A stretch of 64,000 nucleotides of DNA from Rarobacter faecitabidus (GTDB lineage Bacteria; Actinomycetota; Actinomycetes; Actinomycetales; Cellulomonadaceae), in NCBI RefSeq assembly GCF_006716265.1, contig NZ_VFOS01000002.1:203815-267814 (forward strand), given 5' to 3'. Within the stretch, counting starts at the first letter, position 1. Every line of letters starts with the position of its first letter. The notes beneath the pieces are model-generated. The model was not told the origin of the DNA, searched no databases, and was given only the letters and a program-made list of their open reading frames with translations. The translations under genes and the position numbers were made by a program. Positions 10,782 to 19,394 of the stretch are shown here, one piece after another.

Positions 10782-12124
10782 TACTGCCCTCCCGCGTCGG
10801 TGCCGTTCGGGGCAGGCGCGCTCTCAGCGGGAGTGGACGACTCGTCGGTTGGCGTTGTGACTTCCGCGGGCGGCTGGGCGCTTGGCGCGGCCACTGTCTC
10901 AGCCGTGACCTCCTGCCAGCGCTGCGCGAGTTCTTCGCGCGAGGACGCGGTGATCTGCCCGGCGGCCACGCTCGACCGTGTGGGCTCGGGCAGCGTCGCG
11001 ACGTCGACGCCGGTGACCTCGATGGCGGTGGCGAGGTCGAACGGACCGAGCGACTGGGGGATGCCGCGGAAGAGCGTCACGGTCGTACCCTGGACGCCGA
11101 TGAAGTACTGCTGCTGTGTCCAGCGGTAGCCGAATCCGGCAGCGCCTGCGATCAGCGCTAGCACCACCGCGACAATCGTCCACGGAAGCCAGCGCCGACG
11201 CCTGACATCGCGCAGGTCGACTGCGGACGGCTGGTCGACGGCCGGCTCGCTCTCCTCCTGCGAGGCTACGCTGGCGGCGAGCGAGGCGGCACGGGCGGCG
11301 GGGCCGTCCTGCGCACTGGTGACGTCGTCGCGGCTCACCGCAGCGGCGCCCACAACCTGCACATTCGGCTGCTCGACGGCGCCGTCGGGATGCTCGTCAA
11401 GATCGATGACATCCGCCACGATCGCGGTGATGTTGTCCGGGCCGCCGGCTCGCAAGGCGAGTTGAACGAGTTTCTCCGCGCACTGCGCGGGGTCCTCGTA
11501 CTCCTCAAGCGTCCGCTTGATGGTGTCGTGAGCCACGTAGCCGCTCAGCCCGTCCGAACACAGCAACCACCGGTCCCCGACGTGCGCCTCGCGCATCGAG
11601 ACATCCGGCGTGAGCTCGACCTCGAAGTCCCCGAGGACCCGCATGACCACGGACCGTTGGGGGTGGTTCTCGGCTTCTTCCGGCGTGATCCGCCCTGTAT
11701 CGACCAGATGCTGAACGAACGTGTGGTCCACCGTTACCTGGGTGAACTCGTCCTTATGAAGCAAATAGGCACGGGAGTCGCCCATATGAGCCATGGCGAT
11801 CTTGTTGCCCGAACGCAGCAGCGTCGTGATGGTGGTGCCCATCCCGGCGACCTTGGGGTGGGAGCGGGCGTAGGCGACGAGTTCGAGCCTCGCCTCCTCG
11901 ATCGTGTCCTTCAGGCGCTTGACGATGTCCCCCGAGCCCAGCGCCTCGTCGTCGAGCGGGGCGAGCTTGGCGATTGCGAGGGAACTCGCGGTGTCGCCTC
12001 CCGCGTGGCCCCCCATGCCGTCGGCGACTGCCAGCAGGTGCGGCCCGGCATAGGCCGAGTCCTGATTGTTCGCGCGGACGAGCCCAACGTCGGAGATCGC
12101 GGCGTAGCGCAGTGCGATGGACAT
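10781..12124 (-). CDS. pstP: PP2C-type serine/threonine protein phosphatase PstP
   Basis: 447-aa membrane-anchored phosphatase that reverses PknA/PknB phosphorylation. The PPM domain covers residues ~5-240 with metal-binding motifs VRANNQDSAY, VADGMGGHAGGD, MGDSRAYLL, LLCSDGLSGYV and GGPDNITAIVADV. A linker leads to one transmembrane helix near residues 310-335 (WTIVAVVLALIAGAAGFGY), then an outer segment and a Pro/Thr/Ala-rich tail. It lies 6 bases after fhaB and overlaps the SEDS gene by one base. All metal-binding Asp residues I can see are present. Confidence 0.95.
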   Translation of the reverse strand: MSIALRYAAISDVGLVRANNQDSAYAGPHLLAVADGMGGHAGGDTASSLAIAKLAPLDDEALGSGDIVKRLKDTIEEARLELVAYARSHPKVAGMGTTITTLLRSGNKIAMAHMGDSRAYLLHKDEFTQVTVDHTFVQHLVDTGRITPEEAENHPQRSVVMRVLGDFEVELTPDVSMREAHVGDRWLLCSDGLSGYVAHDTIKRTLEEYEDPAQCAEKLVQLALRAGGPDNITAIVADVIDLDEHPDGAVEQPNVQVVGAAAVSRDDVTSAQDGPAARAASLAASVASQEESEPAVDQPSAVDLRDVRRRRWLPWTIVAVVLALIAGAAGFGYRWTQQQYFIGVQGTTVTLFRGIPQSLGPFDLATAIEVTGVDVATLPEPTRSSVAAGQITASSREELAQRWQEVTAETVAAPSAQPPAEVTTPTDESSTPAESAPAPNGTDAGGQ

Positions 12125-12130
12125 GACCAG

Positions 12131-12604
12131 CTACTTTCTCAACTCGATTGAACTCTGGCCCACCTGCAGGGATGCGCCGATCGGCAGTTCGATCCGGTCA
12201 TGTACGGGATTGCCGTTCAGGAAAGTGCCGTTGGTGGAACCGAGATCCTCGACGAACCACCTTCCCTCGTCCGGGAAGATGCGCGCGTGGCGCGAGGAGG
12301 CATAGTCGTCATCGACCACAAGTGTGCAGTCCGGGGCGCGTCCAATCACCACCGAGACGTTTCCGAGCGGCAACGTCGTGCCCTCGAGCGGTCCGGCCGT
12401 TACCGTGAGGACCCGATGCTCCGTGGCGGCCGCACCGGGGCGCCGCGGCCCAGCCTCCTGCCGGCCGCCTGGCGCTCTGGAAGGCCGCGGGCTGATGCGC
12501 GTGCCGTACAGGTCTCGGCGCAGGACGCCAACGACGGAAAGGATGAGGACCCACATCAGGCCGAGGTAGGCGATCCGCAACAGGGCAATAGTGAGTTCGT
12601 TCAT
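12131..12604 (-). CDS. fhaB: FHA domain protein FhaB
   Basis: 157-aa protein with one N-terminal transmembrane helix (~residues 7-28), a basic Pro/Arg linker and a C-terminal FHA domain that binds phosphothreonine. FHA signatures are VVIGRAPDCTLVVDDDYAS, SSRHARIF and DLGSTNGTFLNG, covering the conserved Gly-Arg, Ser-x-x-His and Asn residues. In actinobacteria FhaB couples PknA/PknB signalling to the SEDS/PBP machinery encoded directly downstream. It is separated by 8 bases from fhaA and by 6 from the phosphatase gene. Confidence 0.93.
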   Translation of the reverse strand: MNELTIALLRIAYLGLMWVLILSVVGVLRRDLYGTRISPRPSRAPGGRQEAGPRRPGAAATEHRVLTVTAGPLEGTTLPLGNVSVVIGRAPDCTLVVDDDYASSRHARIFPDEGRWFVEDLGSTNGTFLNGNPVHDRIELPIGASLQVGQSSIELRK

Positions 12605-12612
12605 GGGGTCGC

Positions 12613-13311
12613 TTAATCGTTCTCGGTGTCGTCCGGCTCGGCGTCCCAGAACGAGATTCGCGTACGGCCAATGGTGAGTGTATTGCCGTCCATGAGGGTC
12701 GCTGCGGGCACCTGATGACCCTCGACGTACAACCCGTTGGTCGAGCCGAGATCCCTCGCTACTACGCCGTGTGCCGTCAGGCTGAGTTCGAGGTGGCGGC
12801 GCGAGATCCCCGGATCATCGACGACGATGTCCGATTCGGACCCGCGGCCGATCACGGTGACGGTACCGGTCAGCAGGTATCGCTGCCCATCGATGTCGAC
12901 CATGGGGTGACGGTTCGGGCCACTGGTGTGCGCCTGGACCGCCGATCGGACGGTTTCCGACGTGAGATCGAACTGTCCCTGCGGCAGGTCGCCGGTGACG
13001 ATCGCGACCCGAACCGGGCCCACGAGCGCGTACCCCTGGCGAGTGGCGTGGCGGACGAGTTCTTCGCCCAGCTCCGCCGTGATCGCATCCTCGCCCCAGG
13101 ACTGCAGCCGCTCTCGATCGGGAGGAGAGACCGTGAACGAGTACACGTTCGGAACGACGGTGCGCTCCTGGTCGATGGCCGCGGCGCGCTCGTCCGCCTC
13201 GCGCTTGATGGCGCTGACCAACTCGACGACCTTGAGTTCGCCGCGGAACTTGCGGAATACCCGGCCCACGGCCTTTTCGGTGCCGTTCTCGAGACGGTCG
13301 AGGAACCCCAT
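12613..13311 (-). CDS. fhaA: DUF3662 and FHA domain-containing protein FhaA
   Basis: 232-aa cytoplasmic adaptor. The N-terminal DUF3662 region begins GFLDRLENGTEKAVGRVFRK, and the C-terminal FHA domain has VIGRGSESDIVVDDPGISR, RRHLEL and DLGSTNGLYVEG. I place the start at the ATG at 13311: it is preceded by GGAGGTGG and matches the usual family N-terminus, whereas the ATG six codons upstream has no ribosome site. FhaA recognises the phosphorylated pseudokinase partner of MurJ in mycobacteria; a homologue of that partner lies at 45678-47471. First gene of the leftward kinase/cell-wall operon. Confidence 0.94.
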   Translation of the reverse strand: MGFLDRLENGTEKAVGRVFRKFRGELKVVELVSAIKREADERAAAIDQERTVVPNVYSFTVSPPDRERLQSWGEDAITAELGEELVRHATRQGYALVGPVRVAIVTGDLPQGQFDLTSETVRSAVQAHTSGPNRHPMVDIDGQRYLLTGTVTVIGRGSESDIVVDDPGISRRHLELSLTAHGVVARDLGSTNGLYVEGHQVPAATLMDGNTLTIGRTRISFWDAEPDDTEND

Positions 13312-13382
13312 TCCACCTCCCACGCGCATGGCGGCGCCCGGCGGGTAGCGCCGGTTGCCTCATCGAATTCTGGTTTATCCCA

Positions 13383-13409
13383 CCGATCGTATCGGTCTAG
13401 CGACCGATA
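13383..13409. promoter_or_regulatory. Overlapping palindromes in the fhaA / ung divergent region
   Basis: TATCGGTC at 13390-13397 and GACCGATA at 13402-13409 form an 8-bp inverted repeat around TAGC. A second palindrome, CCGAT-CGT-ATCGG at 13383-13395, overlaps it. The site is about 75 bases upstream of the fhaA start and 90 upstream of ung. It looks like an operator or a small hairpin; I cannot name a regulator. The rest of 13312-13498 shows nothing I recognise. Confidence 0.4.
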
Positions 13410-13498
13410 GGCGTGCAATGGTTCAAATTATCGCCAAGTGTCTCCACATGTCGGACCGTGTTTTCCTCCTCTCTTGACCGGGGCGATAGCCTGCGGGA

Positions 13499-14173
13499 GT
13501 GACCAGGAAATCGCTCGCTGAACTCGTCGATCCCGGCTGGGCGAGCGCCCTGGCCCCCGTAGAAGGTCAAGTGCACGCCATGGGCGACTTTCTGCGGGCG
13601 GAGCGCGCGGCCGGGCGGCATTTCCTGCCCGCCGCGCAGAACATTCTGCGGGCCTTCACCTATCCGCTCGCGGAGGTCAAGGTGCTCATCGTCGGACAGG
13701 ATCCCTATCCGACGCCGGGCAACGCAATAGGACTGTCATTTGCCGTTGCTCCGGGCGTGGCGCTGCCCAAATCGCTGGTGAACATCTTTAACGAGCTCGA
13801 ATCGGACGTCGGGGTGGCTCGTCCAACCTCCGGCGACCTCACCCCCTGGGCCGAGCGCGGGGTCATGCTGCTGAACCGCGTGCTCACGGTCGAGCCGGGA
13901 AGGGCTGGCTCGCACCGCGGAAAGGGATGGGAGGCGGTAACGGAGTGCGCGATCGATGCCCTGGTCGCCCGCGGCGGACCGCTGGTCGCGGTGCTGTGGG
14001 GATCCGCGGCGCAGAGCCTGCGACCGCGGCTCGGCTCGGTTCCCGCGATCGAGTCCGTGCATCCATCGCCGCTTTCCGCGTATCGCGGATTCTTTGGCTC
14101 CCGGCCTTTTTCGCGCGTCAACGAGGCACTCGTCGCCGCGGGCGGGGATCCGGTCGACTGGGCTCTGCCATAG
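13499..14173 (+). CDS. ung: Uracil-DNA glycosylase, family 1
   Basis: 224-aa base-excision repair enzyme that removes uracil from DNA. The water-activating Asp is in [19 protein letters not shown]. The uracil-recognition Asn lies in [12 protein letters not shown], and the DNA-intercalation loop with catalytic His is [18 protein letters not shown]. Full length for the family. The GTG start has GGGAG almost touching it, and a TAGCCT sequence lies nine bases upstream, so initiation may be leaderless. Transcribed away from fhaA. Confidence 0.96.
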   Translation: MTRKSLAELVDPGWASALAPVEGQVHAMGDFLRAERAAGRHFLPAAQNILRAFTYPLAEVKVLIVGQDPYPTPGNAIGLSFAVAPGVALPKSLVNIFNELESDVGVARPTSGDLTPWAERGVMLLNRVLTVEPGRAGSHRGKGWEAVTECAIDALVARGGPLVAVLWGSAAQSLRPRLGSVPAIESVHPSPLSAYRGFFGSRPFSRVNEALVAAGGDPVDWALP

Positions 14174-14223
14174 CGGTGCTGGTTCCGGTGCGGCGTGGCC
14201 GATGTCTGTCGTTACCGCACTGA

Positions 14224-14238
14224 CCCGCACGGTGCGGG
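14224..14238. repeat. Short GC hairpin between ung and the GTPase gene
   Basis: CCCGCAC and GTGCGGG are separated by a single base. The hairpin lies 50 bases after the ung stop, could end or attenuate its transcript, and has no T-tract. No other signal is evident in 14174-14319. Confidence 0.3.
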
Positions 14239-14319
14239 CGGCCTTCGACCGCAATATTTCGTCGCCAGCGATTACGCTACTGACCACAGCGGTACCGACC
14301 GAGAGGACCGGACTTCGCC

Positions 14320-15537
14320 ATGACACCCCCGTCAGCGTCACGCCCACCCGAGGATGACGAGCCACGCCTGGACGGTCGGCCATTCATCGAAGCTAACTCG
14401 CAAGAGCGGTCCCGGTACGGCCGATTCAATCTGGCGATCATCGGCGGGACGGGCGTCGGCAAGTCGTCACTGGTCAATGCCGTTTTCGGACGAGACTTCG
14501 CGCGCGTCGGCAAGGGTCTGCCCGTGACCAGCGGCGTCCACTACTACCAGGACGAGCACCTGGGGATATGGGATTTCGAGGGCTTCGAGATCGGATCGAG
14601 CACCTCGCCGGGCGAGGCACTGCGCGCGCACCTCTCGACAATCGCGGCACGGCCGCGCGGCGAGCAGATCGCCGTCGTCTGGTACTGCGTGAATGCGAGT
14701 GCGGATCGGCTCACGCAACCCGATATCGACATGATCCAGGAACTGGACGCCGCCGGATTGCCGGTGATCCTCGTCCTGACGAAGGTGCAGTGGATCAAGC
14801 ACCCGATATCCGGTAGACAGCGAGCCACGCCCGACACCGAGGAGTTCCGCGACTGGCTGGAAAGCCCGGTCGACGCGGACGGGAATCGAATCGCGCTTCC
14901 GGTGAAGGCGGTCATGCTCACCGCCGCGTACGGCCCGCACGGGAAGGGCGCGGGGCACGGACTCGGTGACCTTGTCACCAAGACACTGGAACTCGCGCCA
15001 GACAGTGACAAGGACGCGTTTCGCATCGTTCAGCGACTCAATCTCCCGTGGAAACGAGCGATGGCGCGACCGGTTATTGCGCAGGCCTCGTCTGCCGCGG
15101 CCGCTGCAGCGGCTATCCCGGTTCCCGTCGCCGACGCGGCGGTTCTGGCACCGATCCAGCTAGCGATGATGGGGCGGCTCGCCGCCATCTACGACCTCGA
15201 GTTCAAGTCGATGCTCTCCGAATCCGCGCTCGCGCAATTGAGTACTCAACTTACCGGGCAGGCACTGGCCCGAAGCCTGATCAAAGTAGTTCCCGGCGTG
15301 GGCAGCGTGGTGAACGCGACCGTCGCAGCGGCCCTTACGGCGGCCGCTGGCACGGCTTGGCTCCGTTTGTGCGAGCATCTGCACACCGGCAAGATCGACC
15401 AGTCGCAGATCAGCGGAGCCTGGCGCGACTACAGCCCGACGGTCGTGGACGTCGTCAAGAAGCTCGTCACCCAACGCGCCGGGCGCAAGTCACCCGGCGC
15501 ACAAATCCACATAGCGAAGGTCGAAGCCGAGGCGTGA
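14320..15537 (+). CDS. GTPase with C-terminal DUF697-like helical region
   Basis: 405-aa protein. The G domain (~residues 35-240) has the P-loop IIGGTGVGKSSLVNAVFG, a switch-region DFEG (Walker B-like, residues ~85) and the base-specificity motif LTKVQW. After it comes an Ala-rich helical region with hydrophobic hairpins (AQASSAAAAAAAIPVPVADA; ALARSLIKVVPGVGSVVNAT) resembling the DUF697/YcjF-type membrane-associated tail. This architecture occurs in Era/dynamin-like stress GTPases, but the substrate is unknown. The motif following the P-loop is GLPVTSGVHYY, so a Thr suitable for switch I is present. The stop is 45 bases before the large fusion gene, so they could share a transcript. Confidence 0.8.
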   Translation: MTPPSASRPPEDDEPRLDGRPFIEANSQERSRYGRFNLAIIGGTGVGKSSLVNAVFGRDFARVGKGLPVTSGVHYYQDEHLGIWDFEGFEIGSSTSPGEALRAHLSTIAARPRGEQIAVVWYCVNASADRLTQPDIDMIQELDAAGLPVILVLTKVQWIKHPISGRQRATPDTEEFRDWLESPVDADGNRIALPVKAVMLTAAYGPHGKGAGHGLGDLVTKTLELAPDSDKDAFRIVQRLNLPWKRAMARPVIAQASSAAAAAAAIPVPVADAAVLAPIQLAMMGRLAAIYDLEFKSMLSESALAQLSTQLTGQALARSLIKVVPGVGSVVNATVAAALTAAAGTAWLRLCEHLHTGKIDQSQISGAWRDYSPTVVDVVKKLVTQRAGRKSPGAQIHIAKVEAEA

Positions 15538-15582
15538 GCAGGCATTGCCTCGACGACGGCCGAGCCTGATAGTTTCGGGGGC

Positions 15583-18500
15583 GTGACAAGTTTGGCCGCC
15601 GCGCAACTCTGGGCGCAGGTCGTCATCCGCCAGTACGCGGCGGCGACGAATCTGCTGATCTCCTCGCGCCGGTTCGCGATCCTCGGTCCCGAAACGGAGC
15701 GCCTGGCCGCATTGCGCGCTGCCCTTGAGGCGATGGGCGCGCGCTGCGTCCGCACAACAAATCCGTCCGGGTTCCACGCGTCATTCGCCGAGTCCGGCGC
15801 GGTGGGTGGATTCAGCACAGTGGACGAGCCCTCCGGCGCGGCCACCGCATCCGGCCTGCCCGCGGGCGGTCGCGGCCCCGCGCTTTCTTTGACCACGCGC
15901 CGCGCCGACGTCACGGTCGTCGCGGGACCAGACGGCAAGGCTACGGTCACCGATCGCTCCGGCGACGAGTTGCGGCCGCCACCCGGCCAGGTTCCCCCCG
16001 CCGCCGGTCGCAGTTCAACCGGCACCGGCCCGTCGGAGTCCGCATCCGGCGGCCCGACGCAACCCGCCGCCGACCACACCCACGCCGACGCCGATTTCGC
16101 CGAGCGGCGCATCGCGTGGGCTCGCGAGCACATGCCGGTCACCGCAGCGGCGATAGCCCGGCTCGTGGATTCGCGCGCGCTGCGCGGGGTACGGATCGGC
16201 GTCTCGCTCGTCCTCGAACCCAAGACGGCCGTGCTCGCACTGTCGCTGGCGCACGCGGGCGCGAACGTGAGCGTGTTCGGTCACCCGGCCGAGACCCGAG
16301 ACGACGTCGCGGATGCGCTGCGCAAGGCGGGGCTCGCGGTCTTCGCGGATTCGACGTTGGACGAGTCTGCGGCGGTTGAGCTGGCCGACAAGTACCTGCG
16401 CCGCGGCCATGACCTGCTGATAGACGACGGCTCGCACCTGATCCGCCGAGCCCACGATCTACCCGACGCAATCCTTCAACTGCGCGGCGCGGCGGAGGAG
16501 ACGACATCCGGGCTGCGCCCCCTGCGTAAGTGGCAGGCGGAGGGTCGCCTGCGCGTTCCGGTCATCGCGGTGAACGATGCCCGGTCCAAGACGCTGTTCG
16601 ACAATGCCTACGGCACCGGCCAGTCGTGCCTGCTGACGATCCTCGATCTGCTCGACCCCGATCGCGATGGCTACGACTTCGCCCGCACGGTTCATGGCGA
16701 GCCGAGTGGGGATCACCCGGAGGGGGATCTGGTTCCGCCGGCCCCCGCGGCCGTGGCGCAGGACGCGGCCCGCGATGCCGGCACCGGCAACGTCCTGGTC
16801 ATCGGCTACGGCGACGTCGGCAAGGGCGTCGCCAAGCACGCGGCGGCCCTGGGCGCGCGCGTCAGCGTCGCGGAGATCGACCCCGTGCGCGCCCTCCAAG
16901 CGCGATTCGACGGCTACCGCGTCGCGGACGCCGCGGAACTGGCGGGCGATGCCACGCTCATCGTCTCGGCAACGGGCGAGCCGAACACGATCTCGCTCGG
17001 CATCATCAGGGCCGCCCGCCCGGGTGCGGCCCTCGCCGTCGCCGGGGGCGTCGAGCAGGAGATCGCCCTCGCGCAGGCCGCGAGCGCGGGCGCCACGAGC
17101 ACGTCCGCAGGTCACAGAAGGGAGCGGCTCGAGTTCCCGGATGACCACCACGTGCTGGTCCTGGACAAGGGCCAGTGCATCAACGTGACTGCGGGCGAGG
17201 GCAACCCGATCGAGATCATGGACCTGTCCTTCGCCGTTCAGCTCGCCGCAATCGAATTGCTGACCGGCGTCGATGCACCCCGCGAGCCGGGCGTCCATGC
17301 CCTTCCCGCCGAGGCGGATGCTGCGGTGGCCGCCACCGCCATGGTGACCGGCGAGCCCGGCCAGTGGCATCCGGCCGCTGCGCCGCCGGCCCCGCAGCGG
17401 GAGTCGTTGGTGGACGAGCCCGCCGCAGGCGGGAGCGACGCCCACACGGCGGAACGTGTCGAATCGGTGGCGGAGCGCTCGTCCGCACTGGCCCGCGAAT
17501 ACGGCGTGCGCCTCGGCACGCAACGCTCGAATCCGTCGCTGGTGGAGGTGTACTCGGCCGGGCTGGTCATTCCCGTGACGGCCCCGGCGGTGATCGGCGG
17601 CGCGGTCGCGGTGCGCGGCGGGCGGATCGAGCACGTGGGGGAGCGCGACTGGGTGATCTCCACGCTGCGCGAATCGGGGCAGGCATTCACCGAGCGGCAC
17701 TGGCCGGGCGTGCTGATGCCCGGCATGGTCAACGCGCACACGCACCTGCAGTACACGGGGATGGTCGAGGTCGCCTCGCGCACCTACAAGGGGTTCGACG
17801 ACTGGGCGCAGGCGTTCAACGTCGTCTACGACAACGCCACGCACGACTGGCGGGAGCACGCCGCGCAGGGCGCAGCGCAGGCGATTCGGTACGGGACCAC
17901 GGCCGCAGCGGACGTCGTGACCGATCCGCAGGCGGCCTCGGCCCTGCACGACGCCGGACTGCACGGCGTCGCCTACTGGGAGGTCATGGGCTGGTCCAAC
18001 GAGGAGTGGGCCAAAGGCGGATCGACGCAGGTGCTCGCGGCCCTGGACCGGATGCCGACCCCGCCCAACGTGGGTCTGTCCCCGCACGCGCCGTACTCAC
18101 TCGACACGGACCCGCTGCTCGAGATTCCCGACCTGGTGCGCCGCCGTGGGCTGCGGCTCCACATTCACCTGGCCGAGTCCCAGCTCGAGGCCCAATGGGC
18201 CGAGCAGCAGGCGGGATCGCTGGCCGACCTGTGGCGTTCGGGGGAGTCCAAGAGCTTCCGGGTGCTGCGCGAGCGCGGCTTCGGGATGAGCGCGACCCAG
18301 TTCGTTGATCAGCTCGGCGTGCTGGGCCCCGACTGCCACGTGGCGCACGGGGTCTACATGACCGAGTGGGATCGGTCGTTGCTGCGCGCCCGGTCCACGT
18401 CCGTGGCGCTGTGCCCGCGGTCCAATCAGATCATCGGACTCGATCCGCCGCCCGTGGCCGCCTACCTGAGCGAGGGCAACCCGATCGCGGTCGGCACCGA

Positions 18501-18843
18501 CTCGCTGTCGTCGTCGCCGTCGCTCGACCTGCTGGCCGATGTGGCGCTGCTGTACGAGCTGGCGCGCGCGCAAGGTTACGCCAAGGACGATCTCGCCCGG
18601 CGCCTGCTGCACACCGCGACCCTGGGCGGCGCGACCGCGCTGGGGCTCGCCGCGGGGCCGGACCGGATCGGGCAGTTGCAGACCGGCGCCGTGGCCGACA
18701 TGGTGTTCCTGCAGATCCCGGTGTCGGACGTGTTCGGCACGATCGAGGACCTGGTCCGCTATGGGCAGGACTCGGTCGCGGCCACGATGATCGAGGGGGA
18801 AATCCGATGGATGGACGCGATCTTCAATCAGGCGAGCCGGTAG
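15583..18843 (+). CDS. Fusion of S-adenosylhomocysteine hydrolase-like NAD domain and amidohydrolase
   Basis: Very large 1086-aa protein. Residues ~1-60 and a Gly/Pro/Thr-rich linker to ~165 match nothing I know. Residues ~170-590 resemble adenosylhomocysteinase: EETTSG (~305), NDARSKTLFDNAYGTGQS (~330) and the NAD motif GYGDVGKG (~408). Residues ~640-1085 are an amidohydrolase with metal ligands HTHLQYTGM (~718), HIHLAES (~860), HGVYM and GTDSLSSSPSLDLL (~970), similar to SAH/aminofutalosine-type deaminases. By eye the three catalytic His of true SAHH are replaced: LHMT reads LVLE, GHFD reads GGVEQ and GHPSF reads GNPIE. NAD binding therefore looks intact while the hydrolase chemistry looks altered. 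The GTG start has weak ribosome-site support. The last 37 bases overlap a cupin gene. Confidence 0.85.
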   Translation: MTSLAAAQLWAQVVIRQYAAATNLLISSRRFAILGPETERLAALRAALEAMGARCVRTTNPSGFHASFAESGAVGGFSTVDEPSGAATASGLPAGGRGPALSLTTRRADVTVVAGPDGKATVTDRSGDELRPPPGQVPPAAGRSSTGTGPSESASGGPTQPAADHTHADADFAERRIAWAREHMPVTAAAIARLVDSRALRGVRIGVSLVLEPKTAVLALSLAHAGANVSVFGHPAETRDDVADALRKAGLAVFADSTLDESAAVELADKYLRRGHDLLIDDGSHLIRRAHDLPDAILQLRGAAEETTSGLRPLRKWQAEGRLRVPVIAVNDARSKTLFDNAYGTGQSCLLTILDLLDPDRDGYDFARTVHGEPSGDHPEGDLVPPAPAAVAQDAARDAGTGNVLVIGYGDVGKGVAKHAAALGARVSVAEIDPVRALQARFDGYRVADAAELAGDATLIVSATGEPNTISLGIIRAARPGAALAVAGGVEQEIALAQAASAGATSTSAGHRRERLEFPDDHHVLVLDKGQCINVTAGEGNPIEIMDLSFAVQLAAIELLTGVDAPREPGVHALPAEADAAVAATAMVTGEPGQWHPAAAPPAPQRESLVDEPAAGGSDAHTAERVESVAERSSALAREYGVRLGTQRSNPSLVEVYSAGLVIPVTAPAVIGGAVAVRGGRIEHVGERDWVISTLRESGQAFTERHWPGVLMPGMVNAHTHLQYTGMVEVASRTYKGFDDWAQAFNVVYDNATHDWREHAAQGAAQAIRYGTTAAADVVTDPQAASALHDAGLHGVAYWEVMGWSNEEWAKGGSTQVLAALDRMPTPPNVGLSPHAPYSLDTDPLLEIPDLVRRRGLRLHIHLAESQLEAQWAEQQAGSLADLWRSGESKSFRVLRERGFGMSATQFVDQLGVLGPDCHVAHGVYMTEWDRSLLRARSTSVALCPRSNQIIGLDPPPVAAYLSEGNPIAVGTDSLSSSPSLDLLADVALLYELARAQGYAKDDLARRLLHTATLGGATALGLAAGPDRIGQLQTGAVADMVFLQIPVSDVFGTIEDLVRYGQDSVAATMIEGEIRWMDAIFNQASR

Positions 18844-19316
18844 AGGACGAGTCCACCGCCGCGCGTGGCGGGACTGCGGGGTCGGGTGGGCCACCGCTGC
18901 GGCCGGAACTGGCTGAGCGCCTCGGACTCGAGGCCCACCCAGAGGGCGGCTGGTTCCGCCGGACGTGGACCACGCCGGTTTCCGTGGAGACAGCGAACGG
19001 GCCGCGCGCGACTGCCTCCGCGATCCAGTTCCTGCTCGCTCCTGGCGAGGACGCAGCGTGGCACGTGGTCCGCTCGGACGAGTTGTGGCTCTGGCACGGT
19101 CCCGGAACGCTGCACCTTCAGTTCGGGGGGAGCGGCGCCGAGCCGGATGACGCGGGTGAGGTCGTGACGATGGACTCGTCCATACCGCGCGTCCAACTGC
19201 TGATCCCAGCGGGGGTGTGGCAGCGCGCGCTGCCCGTCACCGACACGGTGCTGGCGACGTGCGTGGTCTCGCCCGAGTTCTCCTTCGACGACTGGCGGCT
19301 CGCGGAGGAGGTCTGA
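18807..19316 (+). CDS. DUF985 cupin family protein
   Basis: 169-aa single-domain cupin. Family features are LGLEAHPEGGWFRRTW near the N-terminus, then SAIQFLLAPGEDAAWHVVRS and ELWLWHGPGTLHL, which supply the metal or ligand His/Glu positions, and PAGVWQRALP. DUF985 (YML079-type) cupins are proposed sugar or nucleotide isomerases/binders, without a settled role. The start at 18807 is in frame, follows GAGGGGGA at a good distance, and overlaps the end of the fusion gene by 37 bases, which strongly suggests that both proteins are made from one mRNA and act in one pathway. Confidence 0.85.
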   Translation: MDGRDLQSGEPVEDESTAARGGTAGSGGPPLRPELAERLGLEAHPEGGWFRRTWTTPVSVETANGPRATASAIQFLLAPGEDAAWHVVRSDELWLWHGPGTLHLQFGGSGAEPDDAGEVVTMDSSIPRVQLLIPAGVWQRALPVTDTVLATCVVSPEFSFDDWRLAEEV

Positions 19317-19350
19317 CAAGGAGCCGGGCCGTGACTCTTGGCTGTGAAAT

Positions 19351-19374
19351 TGTGTTTCTGTGTTACCGTGTTAG
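19351..19374. repeat. Three tandem 8-mers upstream of vapB, putative TA operator
   Basis: TGTGTTTC, TGTGTTAC and CGTGTTAG run head to tail just upstream of the antitoxin start. Possible promoter elements (TTGTGT at 19350-19355, TTAGAT at 19371-19376, spacer 15) overlap the repeats. Ribbon-helix-helix antitoxins bind such short repeats cooperatively, so autoregulation is likely. Confidence 0.5.
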
Positions 19375-19394
19375 ATGACAAGGTCGGAGGAAGC

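Noticed and set aside
16459..18087. 542-aa open frame opposite the SAHH-like fusion gene
   Set aside because: Shadow frame; the plus strand carries both conserved domains.
18366..18806. N-terminal extension of the DUF985 cupin gene
   Set aside because: The extension lies entirely inside the fusion gene in another frame and is Arg/Ala-rich; the internal ATG at 18807 has a good ribosome site.
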